A DNA stretch of 64,000 nt from contig VTPC01008495.1 in NCBI GenBank assembly GCA_011009095.1, positions 1 to 64,000 of the forward strand, read 5' to 3'. This document shows positions 63,211-64,000 of the stretch, piece after piece. Source of the stretch: Ignelater luminosus (Eukaryota; Arthropoda; Insecta; Coleoptera; Elateridae). Position numbers and translations under genes: made by a program. The notes beneath the pieces were generated by a model. The model was not told where the DNA came from and made no database searches. It saw nothing but the letters and a program-made list of their open reading frames with translations. How positions within the stretch are numbered: position 1 is the stretch's first letter; the number at the start of each line of letters is the position of its first letter.

Positions 63211-64000
63211 TCATTTAGACGATTGCAGATTAGATTCATTTTTGTTTTATATTCACTTTTTCTCTGGTTAGTTATTCCTTAATAAATAAGTGACCAATCG
63301 AACATAATTAGAACCATTTTTCTTTCCTTCGAAAATGTTACGCCACTGTTTCGAGTGCACATAGCAACAGCACATTCTTTTGTCTTATATTTTATGCATA
63401 ATCATTCCGCTCCTAAAGCGGATAAATACAGCCTCAACAACACAAAAGGATTTATTCCGTCTTTCTGCATATTATAATACGTAATGTACATTTTCCAGTT
63501 TAGCAGGTTGTTGCCCACCCTAACGAGGGAGAACGAAATGATACGTTTTTATAAGGTTTCCTGTTTCATTACTCCCTGCTTTTTCCGGATTTTTGTGTTT
63601 CGCCAACAAAATTAGAAATGATAACAACCAATGTAATAAATAGATTTTAAAAATGCAAAAGCTCTTTATCAAGAGCTCATATATGCAATAGAATTAAGCC
63701 CTATTAGGAGAGGGAGATTAAACACATTAATCCTTTTATCGCCAAAAATAAACGCACGAGAATTCCATGGAAGAAGCACATGAACAACAAACTCGCTCTC
63801 TTTCTCTCTCAGATGTTTATATACAGTTTTATTTTTACTCGTTAAGAATCTTCCTTTAATATTTTAACATCATTTTAAATTTACAATAAATTTCCTAATT
63901 AAAAATAAAAATCCCAAACTCCTACTTTTTATTTATTAGAACAAAATATAAACACAAGACTACTAGGATAATGAACCGCGTTTTAAATATAACAACGTAA
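63211..64000. other. gene-free AT-rich end of the window
   Basis: No gene or organised repeat was recognised. A short CTCTTTCTCTCTC stretch lies near 63797-63811. Confidence 0.5.

Overview
The window reads as AT-rich insect nuclear DNA, most likely from a beetle, although the order is an inference. Reasons: GT-AG introns (many only 50-130 bp) interrupt every recognisable gene; the window carries arginine kinase, the invertebrate phosphagen enzyme; it also carries an Asrij-type OCIA protein and SLC36 amino-acid transporters of the expanded insect type; and the spacers are long, AT-rich and full of decayed repeats and LINE relics. Only five protein-coding genes can be supported, all rebuilt here by joining exons. 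No prokaryotic or phage features and no CRISPR array were seen.

Layout. (1) 2.1-11.7 kb: two SLC36 proton-coupled amino-acid transporter paralogues sit tail to tail (2118-3892 on +; 6574-11537 on -). They share five consecutive exons of identical length, so they arose from one duplication. A two-copy ~477-bp tandem duplication lies between their 3' ends. A ~153-bp satellite array ending in an assembly gap fills the first intron of the minus-strand gene. (2) 11.7-34.7 kb: a gene desert holding a GC-richer block (15.06-15.96 kb), a degenerate long-period tandem repeat (17.8-19.9 kb), a broken non-LTR retrotransposon of the endonuclease-reverse-transcriptase type (22.0-23.9 kb, minus), a second repeat-like block (26.2-27.0 kb) and a broken Jockey-like LINE 3' end (28.1-29.1 kb, minus). 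(3) 34734-35761: a six-exon OCIA-domain (Asrij-type) gene. (4) 41.1-47.5 kb: arginine kinase (+) and cytosolic glutamine synthetase (-), convergent and about 1.2 kb apart. (5) 47.6-64 kb: a second desert with several families of decayed tandem repeats (49.35-49.7, 58.3-59.3 and 61.1-63.2 kb) and a frameshifted coding relic at 56.2-57.0 kb.

How the genes relate. The set is housekeeping metabolism: amino-acid and proton symport, ammonia assimilation into glutamine, and ATP buffering through phosphoarginine. The sequence shows no operon-like or pathway cluster. I found no convincing previously undescribed system. The points most worth following are the SLC36 pair, the intronic satellite with its gap, the alternative-looking N-termini of arginine kinase and the second transporter, the two-residue first coding exon of glutamine synthetase, and the relic repeat families.
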